NCBI RefSeq assembly: GCF_015207605.1
Contig: NZ_JADEWO010000017.1
Location: forward strand, 59,317 to 123,316
Source of the DNA: Oculatella sp. LEGE 06141
Lineage (GTDB): Bacteria; Cyanobacteriota; Cyanobacteriia; Elainellales; Elainellaceae
DNA length: 64,000 nucleotides
Reading direction: 5' to 3'
Under the pieces are notes generated by a model, which was not told the DNA's origin, searched no databases, and saw nothing but the letters and a program-made list of their open reading frames with translations. Below, piece after piece: positions 47,343 to 56,969 of the stretch (position 1 is its first letter; every line of letters begins with the position of its first letter). The position numbers and the translations under genes were made by a program.

Positions 47343-48284
47343 CTAAGGGTCGATCGCAATTTCAACCCGACGATTGCGCTGGCGATTGGCTGGGGTAGTG
47401 TTGTCTACTAACGGTTGGCTTTGTCCATACCCAACCGTGACCCAGTGGTACTCGTTCCCCAAAATCCTTGATAAATATTGCTGAACTAGCCGCGCCTGCT
47501 CGAAGCTTCGCACGCGATCGACAGCGCCATTGCTTTCGGCTTCGGGTTCCGTATCGGTAAATGCAGCAATGCGAATGGTTGCGCCTGGATAGCGACGCAG
47601 ATCGCTAATAATACTATCTAAAATCGCCTGACTGCCCGGACGCAATTCTGCACTGTTGGCATCAAATAACGCATCGCTGGGTAGGGTAACCATCAGCGTA
47701 TCCGAGAGGTCAGTCGGGGCTGGAATCACGGGCGTCGGATTGACCACACCTGCTGCCGGGTCGGGGCTGGCATTTGCAGCGTTGGGATCAAGCTGCTGCT
47801 GTAAGACCTGTATTCGAGCTTCCAGGGCAGCGGTCGAACGACTTGTGCCCAGTCGGCTTTCTAACGCAGCGGCGCGATCGCTCAAGGTATCAAGATCGCC
47901 CTCTAACCGGCTCAGTTCAGACTGCAAACGCTGCCGTTCGGTATCGTTGAGTGGGGGGGCAGGGGGTACCGAAACGCTGGGTGAGGCAGCAGGAGCCACT
48001 TCAGGTGAAGGGACAGGCGAGGGTGCAGCTCGCCACGGTTGCGGCCAGCGACGAACGCTGTTGATCAGCCGATCGGACTGCAACAATGTCCTTTCTAAAA
48101 AAGGCGGGTTTTGTACTTGAGCCGGAAAAAATTGGGCGATCGCAATTCCTAACAAAACCGCAAATCCGCCGCTGACCCCTAAAAGCAACAACCGAAAAAT
48201 AAACACTAACCACGACCGCAAGCGCCCAGATGACAGCTCAACCGTCTGCTGTTCAGGCGTATGCGTGGCTGAGGAGTGAGTCAT
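47343..48284 (-). CDS. OmpA-family protein with N-terminal membrane anchor
   Basis: 313 residues from the ATG at 48284, which has AGGAGG 8-9 bases upstream; an upstream frame from 48404 (TTG) is not favoured. A single membrane helix (about 25-50, FIFRLLLLGVSGGFAVLLGI) is followed by a Pro/Ala/Ser-rich stretch, a coiled coil (LQSELSRLEGDLDTLSDRAA) and a C-terminal OmpA domain (LPSDALFDANSAELRPGSQA, then VGYGQSQPL and RQRNRRVEIAI). Such proteins tether the envelope to peptidoglycan. The usual peptidoglycan-contacting Asp and Arg are present in the TDTEPE and RNRRVEI segments. Confidence 0.87.
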   Translation of the reverse strand: MTHSSATHTPEQQTVELSSGRLRSWLVFIFRLLLLGVSGGFAVLLGIAIAQFFPAQVQNPPFLERTLLQSDRLINSVRRWPQPWRAAPSPVPSPEVAPAASPSVSVPPAPPLNDTERQRLQSELSRLEGDLDTLSDRAAALESRLGTSRSTAALEARIQVLQQQLDPNAANASPDPAAGVVNPTPVIPAPTDLSDTLMVTLPSDALFDANSAELRPGSQAILDSIISDLRRYPGATIRIAAFTDTEPEAESNGAVDRVRSFEQARLVQQYLSRILGNEYHWVTVGYGQSQPLVDNTTPANRQRNRRVEIAIDP

Positions 48285-48865
48285 TAAGCGACCTCCTACG
48301 GATGTCCTAACTGATGGTGTTTCTTGCTGTGATGCTAGCTCAACTCTAGGTTCACTTTTCGTGAAGCCTATAAATTCTACAGGACGACGCGATCGCAACG
48401 GCAACCGTTGCAGACGAAACCCCGTTGACGCAGTGCCCCGCTCGCCTTGGCTGATCCTGTCTAAACAAACTGCCTATATTAATTTCAACATTAAGTCTGT
48501 TGAAGACTAATCTGAGTTTGTGCCCCATTGCGCTTTCAGTTGCTATACCTATAGGCAGGAAGATCTTTTATTGCTATTGCTGTTGAGCAGTGCGTTCAGG
48601 CAACTACCGTTGGTTGCAGGCTCAGTTAGGCTGTACCGAGCAACATTCGAGCCGTGAGTCCGCATCACAGGGCGATCTACCGTCTGCCGACCTACCCCTA
48701 GTTTTTTAGCCAGACTCACACCCATTTCGCCAGTGTTCTAAGTTTCTTCAGCACATCGTTCTAGCAACTTGAGATGCTATTCGCAGCAAATGGGGCGATC
48801 GCAGCGTAAAAGCCTTCTATGGTCGGTTTTGCTTAGCCGTTGTTTTAGCATTCGTTACACTCTCT
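48285..48865. other. 581-bp divergent intergenic region
   Basis: Between the OmpA-family gene and a hypothetical gene. No coding frame with a ribosome site, no RNA gene and no strong hairpin was found. Confidence 0.4.
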
Positions 48866-49555
48866 ATGAAGCAGCGATCGGTGCAACTGGATCCACTCAA
48901 CAGTCCCTATCCAGTTCCGTGGACGTGGGTATTGGCAGCGCTAACTGAAGCCCAGCCAAAAGACAGCCCTAAAATTCGTTATTACCGCAGCCAGTCGTTG
49001 CTATCTCCAGACGAGCGATATGCGGCATACAGTCGCATTCAAATTCAGATCGCCCCGGATAATTTTGCCAGCAGAGTCAGCAGCGTTTTGTTTCTAGAGA
49101 ACCTAAAAACCGGAGATTTGCAAACGATTACCGCATCGTCTCCATTTGCTGACAATCCTTTTATGCCCACCAGCGATGCCCGTCCTGCCGGATCGATCGC
49201 CATTCTGATTCCGGTTGCCTGGTCGGAACAGGGCGATCGGGTTCTGGCACGCGAGTTTGAGTCGTTGTTTGGCACCGATATCGCTTCCGATTTTGCCGTA
49301 GTGTGGGATCGCCAGCAAAATCGAACCTATACCATTGCCCCAACGCGGGTTCAATATAGCAACGCCATTTTGCTTGGCTGGAGCCAAAACGAACCTGACA
49401 AGGTTTTGTTTCGGGCAGGCAATTTGGGGGATGAGAACTGGCCGATCTGCTCAGTGGATGTCAGCGGCCAAACGGCGATCGCTCACCAAGACCAACCAAT
49501 TACCTTTGGGCACATTGCCAACAACATCTGGGCAGGGCCGCAGGCACACCGCTAG
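48866..49555 (+). CDS. conserved hypothetical protein
   Basis: 229 residues, mainly beta, no signal peptide or membrane helix. Phrases such as RYYRSQSLLSPDERYAAYSR, SVLFLENLKTGDLQTITASS and IAILIPVAWSEQGDRVLARE suggest a beta-propeller-like or WD40-like repeat fold, related to TolB-type sequences, but the family is not identified. A conserved cyanobacterial protein is likely. It is followed by a 9-bp tandem repeat. Confidence 0.75.
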   Translation: MKQRSVQLDPLNSPYPVPWTWVLAALTEAQPKDSPKIRYYRSQSLLSPDERYAAYSRIQIQIAPDNFASRVSSVLFLENLKTGDLQTITASSPFADNPFMPTSDARPAGSIAILIPVAWSEQGDRVLAREFESLFGTDIASDFAVVWDRQQNRTYTIAPTRVQYSNAILLGWSQNEPDKVLFRAGNLGDENWPICSVDVSGQTAIAHQDQPITFGHIANNIWAGPQAHR

Positions 49556-49579
49556 AGCCATAGATAGACCCTATAGAGA

Positions 49580-49624
49580 ATAGAGGGCATAGAGGGCATA
49601 GAGGGCATAGAGGGCATAGAGGGC
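49580..49624. repeat. five exact copies of the 9-bp unit ATAGAGGGC
   Basis: Perfect tandem array just after the stop of the preceding gene. Copy number is likely variable between strains. Confidence 0.95.
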
Positions 49625-49779
49625 AAGGAATTGGGATTCAGGCTCAGCCCTGACCCACCAACCGTGCGCCCCATTATCAATGCTCAGACACAACAGCTTT
49701 CAGTAAACGGCTTCAAGAATGGCGACAGAAGCATTACCATATAAGGTAACGATAGCTTAAGAAACCTTAACAATCTGCT

Positions 49780-50676
49780 GTGACAACTCAGCCCATTACT
49801 CCAACACGATCGCTTCCCATCTTGACTTGGACGTGGAAAGGACATGACATCCGGTACACCGTCATGGGTAGCGGTCGCCCCTTGATTCTGCTCCACGGCT
49901 TTGGGGCATCGATCGGCCACTGGCGGCAAAACATTCCAGAACTAGCCGATGGCGGTTATCGCGTCTTTGCGGTAGACCTGCTCGGTTTTGGCAGTTCAGC
50001 CAAGCCACCAATAGACTATACCGTGGAGCTGTGGCAAGAACTGCTTCACGACTTTTGGCATGAGCTAGTGCAGACTCCTGCCATCTTTGTTGGTAACTCG
50101 ATCGGAGCGCTGCTGAGCCTGATGCTGCTGGCAGACCATCCTGAAATTGCAGCGGGTGGGGTGCTGCTCAATGCGGCGGGTGGGCTAAACCACCGTCCCG
50201 AAGAGCTAAACTTTCCGCTGAGCCTTGTAATGCAGGGGTTTACAAAAGTGGTTAGCTCTAAACGGCTGGGGCCATTTCTATTTAATCGAATTCGGCAAAA
50301 GGCTCGGCTGCGGCGAACGCTGCTTCAGGTGTATGGCGACCCCAACGCCGTCACCGATGAACTGATTGATTTAATCTACGAGCCGTCCTGCGATCCGGGT
50401 GCCCAGAAGGTTTTTGCGTCTATTCTTACGGCTCCCCCCGGCCCTTCACCTGCCGAACTTTTGCCCAACATTACTCAACCGCTGCTGGTTCTTTGGGGAG
50501 AAGCTGATCCCTGGACCCCCATTAAGGGAGCCGCTATGTATCAAACGCTGGCGGAGCGATCGCCACAGCAGGTCAAATTTGTTTCTATTCCCAACGCCGG
50601 ACATTGCCCGCATGATGAATGCCCCGAACTGGTGAATCGCTTGATGTTGGACTGGCTACAGGAGCTTGAGGGGTAG
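49780..50676 (+). CDS. alpha/beta hydrolase
   Basis: 298 residues from a GTG start. Alpha/beta-hydrolase fold with PLILLHGFGASIGHW, nucleophile elbow VGNSIGALLS (Ser), WGEADPWTPI (Asp) and NAGHCPHDE (His). The GNS elbow rather than GHS is also found in pheophytinase-type plant hydrolases and their cyanobacterial relatives. It is homologous to the hydrolase at 44584 and followed 60 bp later by a lipase-like gene. Substrate unknown. Confidence 0.88.
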   Translation: MTTQPITPTRSLPILTWTWKGHDIRYTVMGSGRPLILLHGFGASIGHWRQNIPELADGGYRVFAVDLLGFGSSAKPPIDYTVELWQELLHDFWHELVQTPAIFVGNSIGALLSLMLLADHPEIAAGGVLLNAAGGLNHRPEELNFPLSLVMQGFTKVVSSKRLGPFLFNRIRQKARLRRTLLQVYGDPNAVTDELIDLIYEPSCDPGAQKVFASILTAPPGPSPAELLPNITQPLLVLWGEADPWTPIKGAAMYQTLAERSPQQVKFVSIPNAGHCPHDECPELVNRLMLDWLQELEG

Positions 50677-50736
50677 AGAATCGGATTTGACCATCCAAAA
50701 TTCAAACGTTTAGCATCCCGTATTGCCAGTAATCCT

Positions 50737-51438
50737 ATGCCTCTACCGACCGTCATTTTGCCTGGATATCTCGCAGGTGCCAGTCCCTATAGCGAAATGG
50801 AAGCTGGCCTGCGAGAGCTTGGCTTTCCAGCCGTGACCGTGCCATTACAGCGACGCACCTGGATACCTACCATTGGCGGACGATCGATGCTGCCGATTTT
50901 GCACCAGCTTGACCAAACGGTGAAGCAAATTATGCAAGACACCGGGAGCGATCGCATCAATTTAGTGGCGCATTCTGCCGGGGGATGGATTGCCCGCATT
51001 TACCTGGGCGAAATCCCCTACGACGTGCATCCCAGCGATGCCAGCAAAGTTTGTGTGTGGAAAGCCCATCCAGCGATCGCCTCCTTGGTCACCTTGGGCA
51101 CGCCTCACATCAGCCAGGAACGCTGGACGAAGCGCAACCTTGATTTTGTGAAAAACAACTACCCCGGCGCATTTTACCCGACGGTTCGCTATGTCTGTGT
51201 GGCTGGTAAGGCCATCTTCGGCAAACGAGGACTGGGCACCTGGTTTGCCTACAGCAGCTATGAACTCACCTGTGGCCAAGGCTCTTGCTGGGGAGATGGC
51301 ATTACCCCCGTTGAAGCTGCCCACCTGGATGGTGCCACTAATATTACCCTCGACAATGTTTGCCACTCACCCCGACCCGGCAAACTATGGTATGGCTCCC
51401 CCGAACCGCTCAACGCCTGGGCTAGCTACATGGAGTAA
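50737..51438 (+). CDS. lipase-like alpha/beta hydrolase
   Basis: 233 residues. N-terminal PTVILPGYLAGASPYSEME, nucleophile elbow LVAHSAGGWIARIYL (Ser), and LVTLGTPHISQERWTKRNL, a pattern of PGAP1/lipase-type hydrolases. The Asp appears near GDGITPVEAAHL and the His near NVCHSPRPGKLWYG. Plant plastid proteins of this type exist. It probably acts on a lipid or acyl ester. It may share a transcript with the hydrolase upstream. Confidence 0.82.
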   Translation: MPLPTVILPGYLAGASPYSEMEAGLRELGFPAVTVPLQRRTWIPTIGGRSMLPILHQLDQTVKQIMQDTGSDRINLVAHSAGGWIARIYLGEIPYDVHPSDASKVCVWKAHPAIASLVTLGTPHISQERWTKRNLDFVKNNYPGAFYPTVRYVCVAGKAIFGKRGLGTWFAYSSYELTCGQGSCWGDGITPVEAAHLDGATNITLDNVCHSPRPGKLWYGSPEPLNAWASYME

Positions 51439-51474
51439 CGGTCTACACCCTCCAGCGCCCCCGCCTTATAGCCG

Positions 51475-52056
51475 TTAGTCTTGCTGACCGGGCAACAGCG
51501 GACGAACCACAAGGAACCCGGCACCAAAGGCGGTGATCACAATCAGCAAGATGGTGATGGTCAACCACCAGCCGCCCATATCTTTAGCCGCATTGGTTTT
51601 GGGTTCAACGCGAAATGGCTTCTCGCCTTGTTCTGTAAATAACTCATCGGTTAGTGAAGGTTCGGGCGATCGCAGCCGTGCCGCAACGCGAGCGGCATCC
51701 GTTACATCGTCCGAGGAGGGGCGAGTGACCTCAAGCCGCTTCGGTGCTGGAGTTGAAACCGCTTCAACCACAGATGGGTTAGTCGAAACCTGAGCAGATT
51801 CACTAAACTGGCGTAGGCTCATTGCCGTTTGCACCACTCGCTCAATTTCCTGACGCATGTGTTGATTCTGCCGAATCAACTGCTGATTCTGGGCATTCAG
51901 CGAGTCCAGCATGGCTTTTGATGCTTGCAACTCGGCAGCCAGCTCTCGATAGACCGAGATGGGCACCGAAGGAGAATAGCCTCCAGGAGAGGATACCGCC
52001 CTGGCGGAGTCTGCCGGATGTCGCATCGCTGAATCAGAATTCGGGTTTGATTTCAT
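51475..52056 (-). CDS. conserved hypothetical protein with coiled coil and C-terminal membrane helix
   Basis: 193 residues. A Ser/Pro-rich N-terminus, then a Gln/Asn-rich coiled coil (ELQASKAMLDSLNAQNQQLI, QEIERVVQTAMSLRQF), a disordered middle and one membrane helix near the end (WLTITILLIVITAFGAGFLV). A tail-anchored protein facing the cytoplasm is inferred. I do not recognise the family. An internal ATG ten codons in (MRHPAD) is an alternative start. Confidence 0.72.
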   Translation of the reverse strand: MKSNPNSDSAMRHPADSARAVSSPGGYSPSVPISVYRELAAELQASKAMLDSLNAQNQQLIRQNQHMRQEIERVVQTAMSLRQFSESAQVSTNPSVVEAVSTPAPKRLEVTRPSSDDVTDAARVAARLRSPEPSLTDELFTEQGEKPFRVEPKTNAAKDMGGWWLTITILLIVITAFGAGFLVVRPLLPGQQD

Positions 52057-52444
52057 TGGTTTGGCAGAGAATTGTAGTGAATAACAGCAAGCTTATGGAA
52101 TATATGCCCAAGAATAATGGATATCAAAACAGACCAGTCGTCATTTTGTCTATAAATTTGCACAAATCACACCAAATTCTTGAGCATTACCGCCATTTCT
52201 GATCGAAGACCCTGATCGTAGAACGAAAGGTGCCAATGATCTAAATTTCAATGGCTAAATTTTTGTGGTTGTTTGAGCCGTAGCAAACGGGTTGCTTTGG
52301 CTCCCTGTTGCATTGCATTCAGCCCGTTAAGGCATCTTTGGGGTGCGATCGCCCTTTTGCTCCAGTTGGAGCCAACGTCAGGATAAATATACTAGAACAG
52401 TGAACTAGCCAGTGGCTAATAGTTGTTTTAATGAGCGAGTCACA
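52057..52444. other. divergent region upstream of queF
   Basis: 388 bp. A GCTCCAGTTGGAGC palindrome lies at about 52361-52374. A preQ1 riboswitch was looked for because queF follows, but no preQ1-I consensus was seen. No gene is called. Confidence 0.45.
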
Positions 52445-52882
52445 ATGAGTCAACCGACAACAGGGTTGGGCGCATCAGTTGATGCACCCCAAGCGGCAGA
52501 GCCTAAGTATGGCGAACGCCTGATTGCCGAAGGTGAATTAATTACGTTTCCCAATCCCCGAATTGGCCGACGATACACCGTAAACATCACTTTGCCCGAA
52601 TTTACCTGCAAGTGCCCATTTTCCGGCTATCCCGATTTTGCGACCATCTATCTCAGCTATGTTCCCAACGAGCGGGTGGTAGAACTAAAAGCCATCAAGC
52701 TTTATATCAATAGTTATCGCGATCGCTACATTTCCCATGAAGAAGTGATCAACCAAATTCTGGATGATTTTGTGGCAACATGCGATCCGCTAGAGGCCAC
52801 CATTAAAGGCGACTTTGCACCACGCGGCAATGTGCATACCGTCATTGAGGTTCATCATCAGAAAGGAGCGGCTGAACCGTAA
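52445..52882 (+). CDS. queF: NADPH-dependent 7-cyano-7-deazaguanine reductase
   Basis: 145 residues from the ATG at 52445 (GTG 33 bases upstream less likely). It reduces preQ0 to preQ1 in queuosine biosynthesis. Type I (short) QueF: catalytic Cys57 and Asp64 in CKCPFSGYPDF, the QueF motif region VELKAIKLYINSYRD, and HTVIEVHH near the end. Other queuosine genes are not in the window. A strong hairpin and the B copy of the dispersed repeat follow. Confidence 0.95.
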   Translation: MSQPTTGLGASVDAPQAAEPKYGERLIAEGELITFPNPRIGRRYTVNITLPEFTCKCPFSGYPDFATIYLSYVPNERVVELKAIKLYINSYRDRYISHEEVINQILDDFVATCDPLEATIKGDFAPRGNVHTVIEVHHQKGAAEP

Positions 52883-52924
52883 GCTAAACCTGACAATGAG
52901 CCGGAAGTAAACCTCAGGTGCCCC

Positions 52925-52957
52925 AGATCCCCGGCTTCTTCAAGAATTCGGGGATCT
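52925..52957 (+). terminator. hairpin downstream of queF
   Basis: AGATCCCCG at 52925-52933 pairs perfectly with CGGGGATCT at 52949-52957, and the loop adds TTCTT/AAGAA pairing. About 40 bp after queF; the T-run is short. Confidence 0.7.
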
Positions 52958-52963
52958 TACAGC

Positions 52964-53046
52964 CATTTTCATTTGCATTCACCACACATCAAACCCTACA
53001 CCCCACCCATCTTGGCGAGACTGTGGCTGACTCGATTGAGAACTGC
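52964..53046. repeat. 85-bp dispersed repeat, copy B
   Basis: Matches 40897-40981 from CATTTTCATTTGCATTCACC to GATTGAGAACTGC with a 2-base deletion and a few substitutions. It lies directly after the queF hairpin and upstream of a binding-protein gene. Confidence 0.85.
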
Positions 53047-53125
53047 TGTAAATTCCTTCGCTGTCACCACCTGCCTATCACCGCTATGATGCAAACAAGT
53101 TTGGTGATTGGTTGGAAGGATGTCC

Positions 53126-54931
53126 ATGATTTCGGCATTGGTTTCTAAAACAGTTTGGCAGCGATCGCTCTTGTTTATCCTGGCAGCCGTGATGACGGTT
53201 GGCCTATCGGTCGGCTTATCTTCGTGTAGCGAGGCACAACTGCGAACCGAAGCGGCGCAGGTGCCGCGCCTGGTCGTTAGCAGCTTAAGTGACCCCAAAA
53301 CCTTTAATGCCATCATGTCTGAAGAGCAGAATGATGTGCTGGGTTATATTTACGACAGCCTCTTGTCTCAAAATGGGCTGACCGGAGAACTGGAACCTGG
53401 ATTAGCCGAATCGTGGGAAATCTCAGACGATCAGCTCAGCATTGTTTTCACCCTGCGCGAGGACTTGAAATGGTCGGATGGTGAGCCGTTTACGGTAGAC
53501 GACATCCTCTTTACTTACAACCAAATCATCTTCAACGAGCAGATTGCAACCAGCGATCAAGATATTTTTCGCATTGGCGAGGCGGGCGCGTTCCCCCAGG
53601 TAACCAGAGTGGACGATCGCCGGGTTCAGTTTCGCTCCCCCGAAGCGTTTGCACCACTGCTGCGCTTTGCCGGAGGAGGTTATATCTTGCCCAAACACAT
53701 CCTGGAAACCTCTATTTCTACTACCAATTCCCAGGGTCAGCCTCTATTCATTTCCACCTGGGGAACAGACACGCCACCCAACCAAATTATTGGCACAGGT
53801 CCCTATCGCCTGGTGGGCTACGAACCGAGCCAGCGCATTATGCTAGAACGCAATCCCTACTATTGGCGTAAGGATGCGGAGGGCAACCAACAGCCCTATA
53901 TTGAGCAAGTGGTGATTCAAATTGTGGAATCAACCGACAACTCACTGGTGCAATTTCGCTCAGGTAGTTTAGATGTTGAAGGCGTATCCCCCGATTATTT
54001 TTCGTTACTCAAGCGCGAAGAGGAACGAGGCAATTTCACCATTTACAGCGGTGGTCCTGCGTTGACCACCTCCTTCCTGACCTTCAATCTCAATACTGGT
54101 AGCCGCAATGGTCGGCCACTGATCGATCCAATTAAGTCTCGCTGGTTTAACTCCCTGGAGTTTCGCAAGGCTGTTGCCCATGCGATCGATCGTCAAACCA
54201 TGATCAACAACATCTATCAGGGCTTGGGCGTACCGCAAATCTCCCCAATGTACATTCAAAGCCCTTATTACGCCTCTCCCGAAGAAGCAGGGATTCCCAT
54301 ATATGACTATGATCCTGAGCAGTCGAAGCAGCTTTTGCAAAGTGCCGGGTTTCAGTACAACGCCGCCGGGCAGCTCACCGATTCAGACGGCAACCGCGTA
54401 CGGTTTACGCTGATTACCAATGCCGGAAACAAAATTCGAGAAGCTCTGGGGGCCCAAATCAAGCAGGATTTGAGCAAAATTGGTATCCAGGTTGACTTTC
54501 AGCCGATCGCCTTCAACACCATCATCAGCAAAATGGATAACACGATCGACTGGGAGGCGTTAATTTTGGGTATTGGCGGAGCCGGAGTGGAGCCAGATGG
54601 CGGTAGAAACACCTGGTCGGTTGATGGCAGGCTCCATGTATTTAACCAGGCTCCTGGAGCAGGGCAGCCGCCACTGGAAGGGCGAGAAATTGCCGATTGG
54701 GAAGAAGAAATTAGTCGTCTGTATGTGCAGGGCAGTCAGGAACTGGATGAGGAAAGACGCAAGGCAATTTATGCCCAAACCCAACGCCTTGCTCAGGAAA
54801 ATTTGCCCTTTATCTATCTGGTCAACCCGCTGGCTTTAACGGCACTGCGGAACCGGGTGGAAGGAGTCAAGTATTCTGCCCTGGGCGGCACTCTATGGAA
54901 TATTTACGAGTTGAGAATTACTGAACAATAG
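53126..54931 (+). CDS. family 5 solute-binding lipoprotein (peptide/nickel type), copy 1
   Basis: 601 residues from the ATG at 53126 with AAGGA seven bases upstream. Lipoprotein signal: LLFILAAVMTVGLSVGLSSC. Family 5 features: PRLVVSSLSDPKTFNAI, LAESWEISDDQLSIVFTLRE, LKWSDGEPFTVDDILFTYNQ, and IGTGPYRLVGYEPSQRIMLE. This is the OppA/DppA/NikA-type receptor of an ABC importer for peptides, sugars-peptides or Ni complexes. No permease or ATPase lies nearby, so it must use distant partners. Next to a close paralogue. Confidence 0.92.
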   Translation: MISALVSKTVWQRSLLFILAAVMTVGLSVGLSSCSEAQLRTEAAQVPRLVVSSLSDPKTFNAIMSEEQNDVLGYIYDSLLSQNGLTGELEPGLAESWEISDDQLSIVFTLREDLKWSDGEPFTVDDILFTYNQIIFNEQIATSDQDIFRIGEAGAFPQVTRVDDRRVQFRSPEAFAPLLRFAGGGYILPKHILETSISTTNSQGQPLFISTWGTDTPPNQIIGTGPYRLVGYEPSQRIMLERNPYYWRKDAEGNQQPYIEQVVIQIVESTDNSLVQFRSGSLDVEGVSPDYFSLLKREEERGNFTIYSGGPALTTSFLTFNLNTGSRNGRPLIDPIKSRWFNSLEFRKAVAHAIDRQTMINNIYQGLGVPQISPMYIQSPYYASPEEAGIPIYDYDPEQSKQLLQSAGFQYNAAGQLTDSDGNRVRFTLITNAGNKIREALGAQIKQDLSKIGIQVDFQPIAFNTIISKMDNTIDWEALILGIGGAGVEPDGGRNTWSVDGRLHVFNQAPGAGQPPLEGREIADWEEEISRLYVQGSQELDEERRKAIYAQTQRLAQENLPFIYLVNPLALTALRNRVEGVKYSALGGTLWNIYELRITEQ

Positions 54932-55041
54932 CGACATAATAGCGACAACGCGCCGAGACGAGAGATGGTGTCTTCAGTGCCTCGTACGCGTTTCGCCATT
55001 TTTCGACTGTCAGCAGTCATTATTACGACGTGGGTTCTGCC

Positions 55042-56874
55042 ATGACGCATCTGTTCAAGTCTCGGCACTTCGCCTTAAAGCCGCATTTGCGACGTTGGCT
55101 TGTGATGGGGCTGGCCGTGGCGATCGCCTTCCTCTCTACTGGCTGTACCGCTCTGGCGCTCAAAACCGAAGCAGCAGCCGTACCCCAACTGGTTCTTGCG
55201 ACCCTGCAAGACCCCAAAACGTTTAACTATGCGTTGAATCAGGAATTTCCAAGCATCTTTCTGTTTAGCTTTCGGGGGTTGACCCAGGAGGATGGCACCA
55301 CTGGAGAGCTAAAACCCGACCTGGCTGAATCCTGGGAGATTGCCGCCGACCAGCGCCAAATTACCTTTACCCTGCGTGAGGGACTGAAATGGTCTGATGG
55401 AGAGCCGTTAACCGCCGCAGATGTGGTGTTTACCTACCAGGATGTAGTCTTCAATGACAAAATTCCGGCAGATGCCAGAGAAGGGTTGCGCGTTGGCAGT
55501 ACGGGCGAATTGCCAACGGTACGCCAGCTTGACGATCGCCGAGTCGAGTTCACCTTTCCAGAGCCGTTTGCCCCATTTTTGCGAGCCTCTTCTGGTCCAC
55601 CCACCAACATTGTGATTTTGCCAAAGCACAAGCTAGCCGAATCGGTGCGATCGCTCGACGGTAACGGTAATCCCCTCTTTCTCTCTACCTGGGGCACCGA
55701 TACCAATCCCAGCGATATCGTGGTGAATGGGCCATATGCGATCGAAAGCTACCGCTCTGGTGAACGGCTGATCTTTCGGCGCAACCCCCATTACTGGGAA
55801 CGAGACGAGCAGGGACAACCCTTACCGCACGTTGAACGCATCATCTGGCAAATTACAGAATCGACCGACACCCAATTGCTCAGCTTCCGGTCGGGCGATC
55901 TGGATATCATGGGAGATGCTCGTCCTTTGCGGCCAGAATACTTTTCGCTGCTCAAACGCGAAGAAGAACGGGGCAACTTCAAGGTTTTGGTGGGCGGTGC
56001 GGCATCGGGAACCCTGTTCATTGCCTTTAACCTCAACCAGGCGCAGAACGATCGCGGTCAACCCGTGGTGAACCCGATCAAATCTCGCTGGTTTAACTCG
56101 CTAGAATTTCGGCAGGCGATCGCCCACAGCATCAACCGTTCCCGCATGATCAACAACATCTTTCGGGGCATTAGCGAACCACAAGATTCACCCATTTCAC
56201 TCCAAAGCCCGTACTATCTCACCCCCGAAAATGGCTTAAAGGTCTACGACTACGACCTGGAACAGGCCAAAGCGCTGCTGCAATCGGCTGGGTTTCAATA
56301 CAACGCCAGCGGGCAGTTGTTGGATGCCGACGGTAATCGGGTGCGGTTCACGCTCATCACAAATGCTGGAAACGAACTGCGGGAAGCGATCGGCTCTCAA
56401 CTTAAAACGGATCTCAGCCAGATTGGGATTCAGGTAGACTTTACGCCGATTAACTTTGGCACCCTGATTAGCAAAGTGACCGCCACCCGCGACTGGGACT
56501 GCTTGTTAATCGGCTTTACCGGCAGTACCGAACCCCACAGTGGCGCTAACCTGTGGACAAGTGGTGGTGGTTCCCATCTCTTCAACTTAGGGCCGCAACC
56601 GGGTCAGCCGCCAATCAACGGCTGGCAGCCTGCGGCATGGGAGCAGGAGATCGATCGCCTGTTTGCGGCGGGTGCGCGTGAACTGGACGAAGCGAAGCGG
56701 CGAGCGATCTACAATCAGTTTCAACAAGTAGTGCAAGAGCAACTGCCTGTGATTCATCTTGTCCATGAAATGGCGCTAATGGCGGTGCGCGATCGCATTG
56801 AAGGAGTGCAATACTCTGGTTTGCCGACGTGGGGCTTATGGAACATTCAAGCTCTTAAAGTAGTAGATGAATAG
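55042..56874 (+). CDS. family 5 solute-binding lipoprotein, copy 2
   Basis: 610 residues from the ATG at 55042. Lipoprotein signal VMGLAVAIAFLSTGC. Clearly paralogous to the preceding gene along its entire length: PQLVLATLQDPKTFNYALNQ, LKWSDGEPLTAADVVFTYQD, PIKSRWFNSLEFRQAIAHSI, and RVRFTLITNAGNELREAIGS. A small insertion MGDARPL before EYFSLLKREEERGNFKVLVG is absent from copy 1. It lies 110 bp after copy 1 and about 95 bp before larB, so the three may form one transcription unit. Ligand unknown. Confidence 0.92.
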   Translation: MTHLFKSRHFALKPHLRRWLVMGLAVAIAFLSTGCTALALKTEAAAVPQLVLATLQDPKTFNYALNQEFPSIFLFSFRGLTQEDGTTGELKPDLAESWEIAADQRQITFTLREGLKWSDGEPLTAADVVFTYQDVVFNDKIPADAREGLRVGSTGELPTVRQLDDRRVEFTFPEPFAPFLRASSGPPTNIVILPKHKLAESVRSLDGNGNPLFLSTWGTDTNPSDIVVNGPYAIESYRSGERLIFRRNPHYWERDEQGQPLPHVERIIWQITESTDTQLLSFRSGDLDIMGDARPLRPEYFSLLKREEERGNFKVLVGGAASGTLFIAFNLNQAQNDRGQPVVNPIKSRWFNSLEFRQAIAHSINRSRMINNIFRGISEPQDSPISLQSPYYLTPENGLKVYDYDLEQAKALLQSAGFQYNASGQLLDADGNRVRFTLITNAGNELREAIGSQLKTDLSQIGIQVDFTPINFGTLISKVTATRDWDCLLIGFTGSTEPHSGANLWTSGGGSHLFNLGPQPGQPPINGWQPAAWEQEIDRLFAAGARELDEAKRRAIYNQFQQVVQEQLPVIHLVHEMALMAVRDRIEGVQYSGLPTWGLWNIQALKVVDE

Positions 56875-56969
56875 GGTGGCAGTTGGGTTGAACCAGCCAT
56901 CTTCAGGATGACCACGGGTTGACCCGTTTGACTGCAAACCCATTACTCCCATCATTTTTTTTAACTACC

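Noticed and set aside
49580..49624. CRISPR array
   Set aside because: Unit is 9 bp with no spacers; a simple tandem repeat.
52057..52444. preQ1 riboswitch upstream of queF
   Set aside because: No preQ1-I aptamer consensus or pseudoknot sequence could be found near the start.
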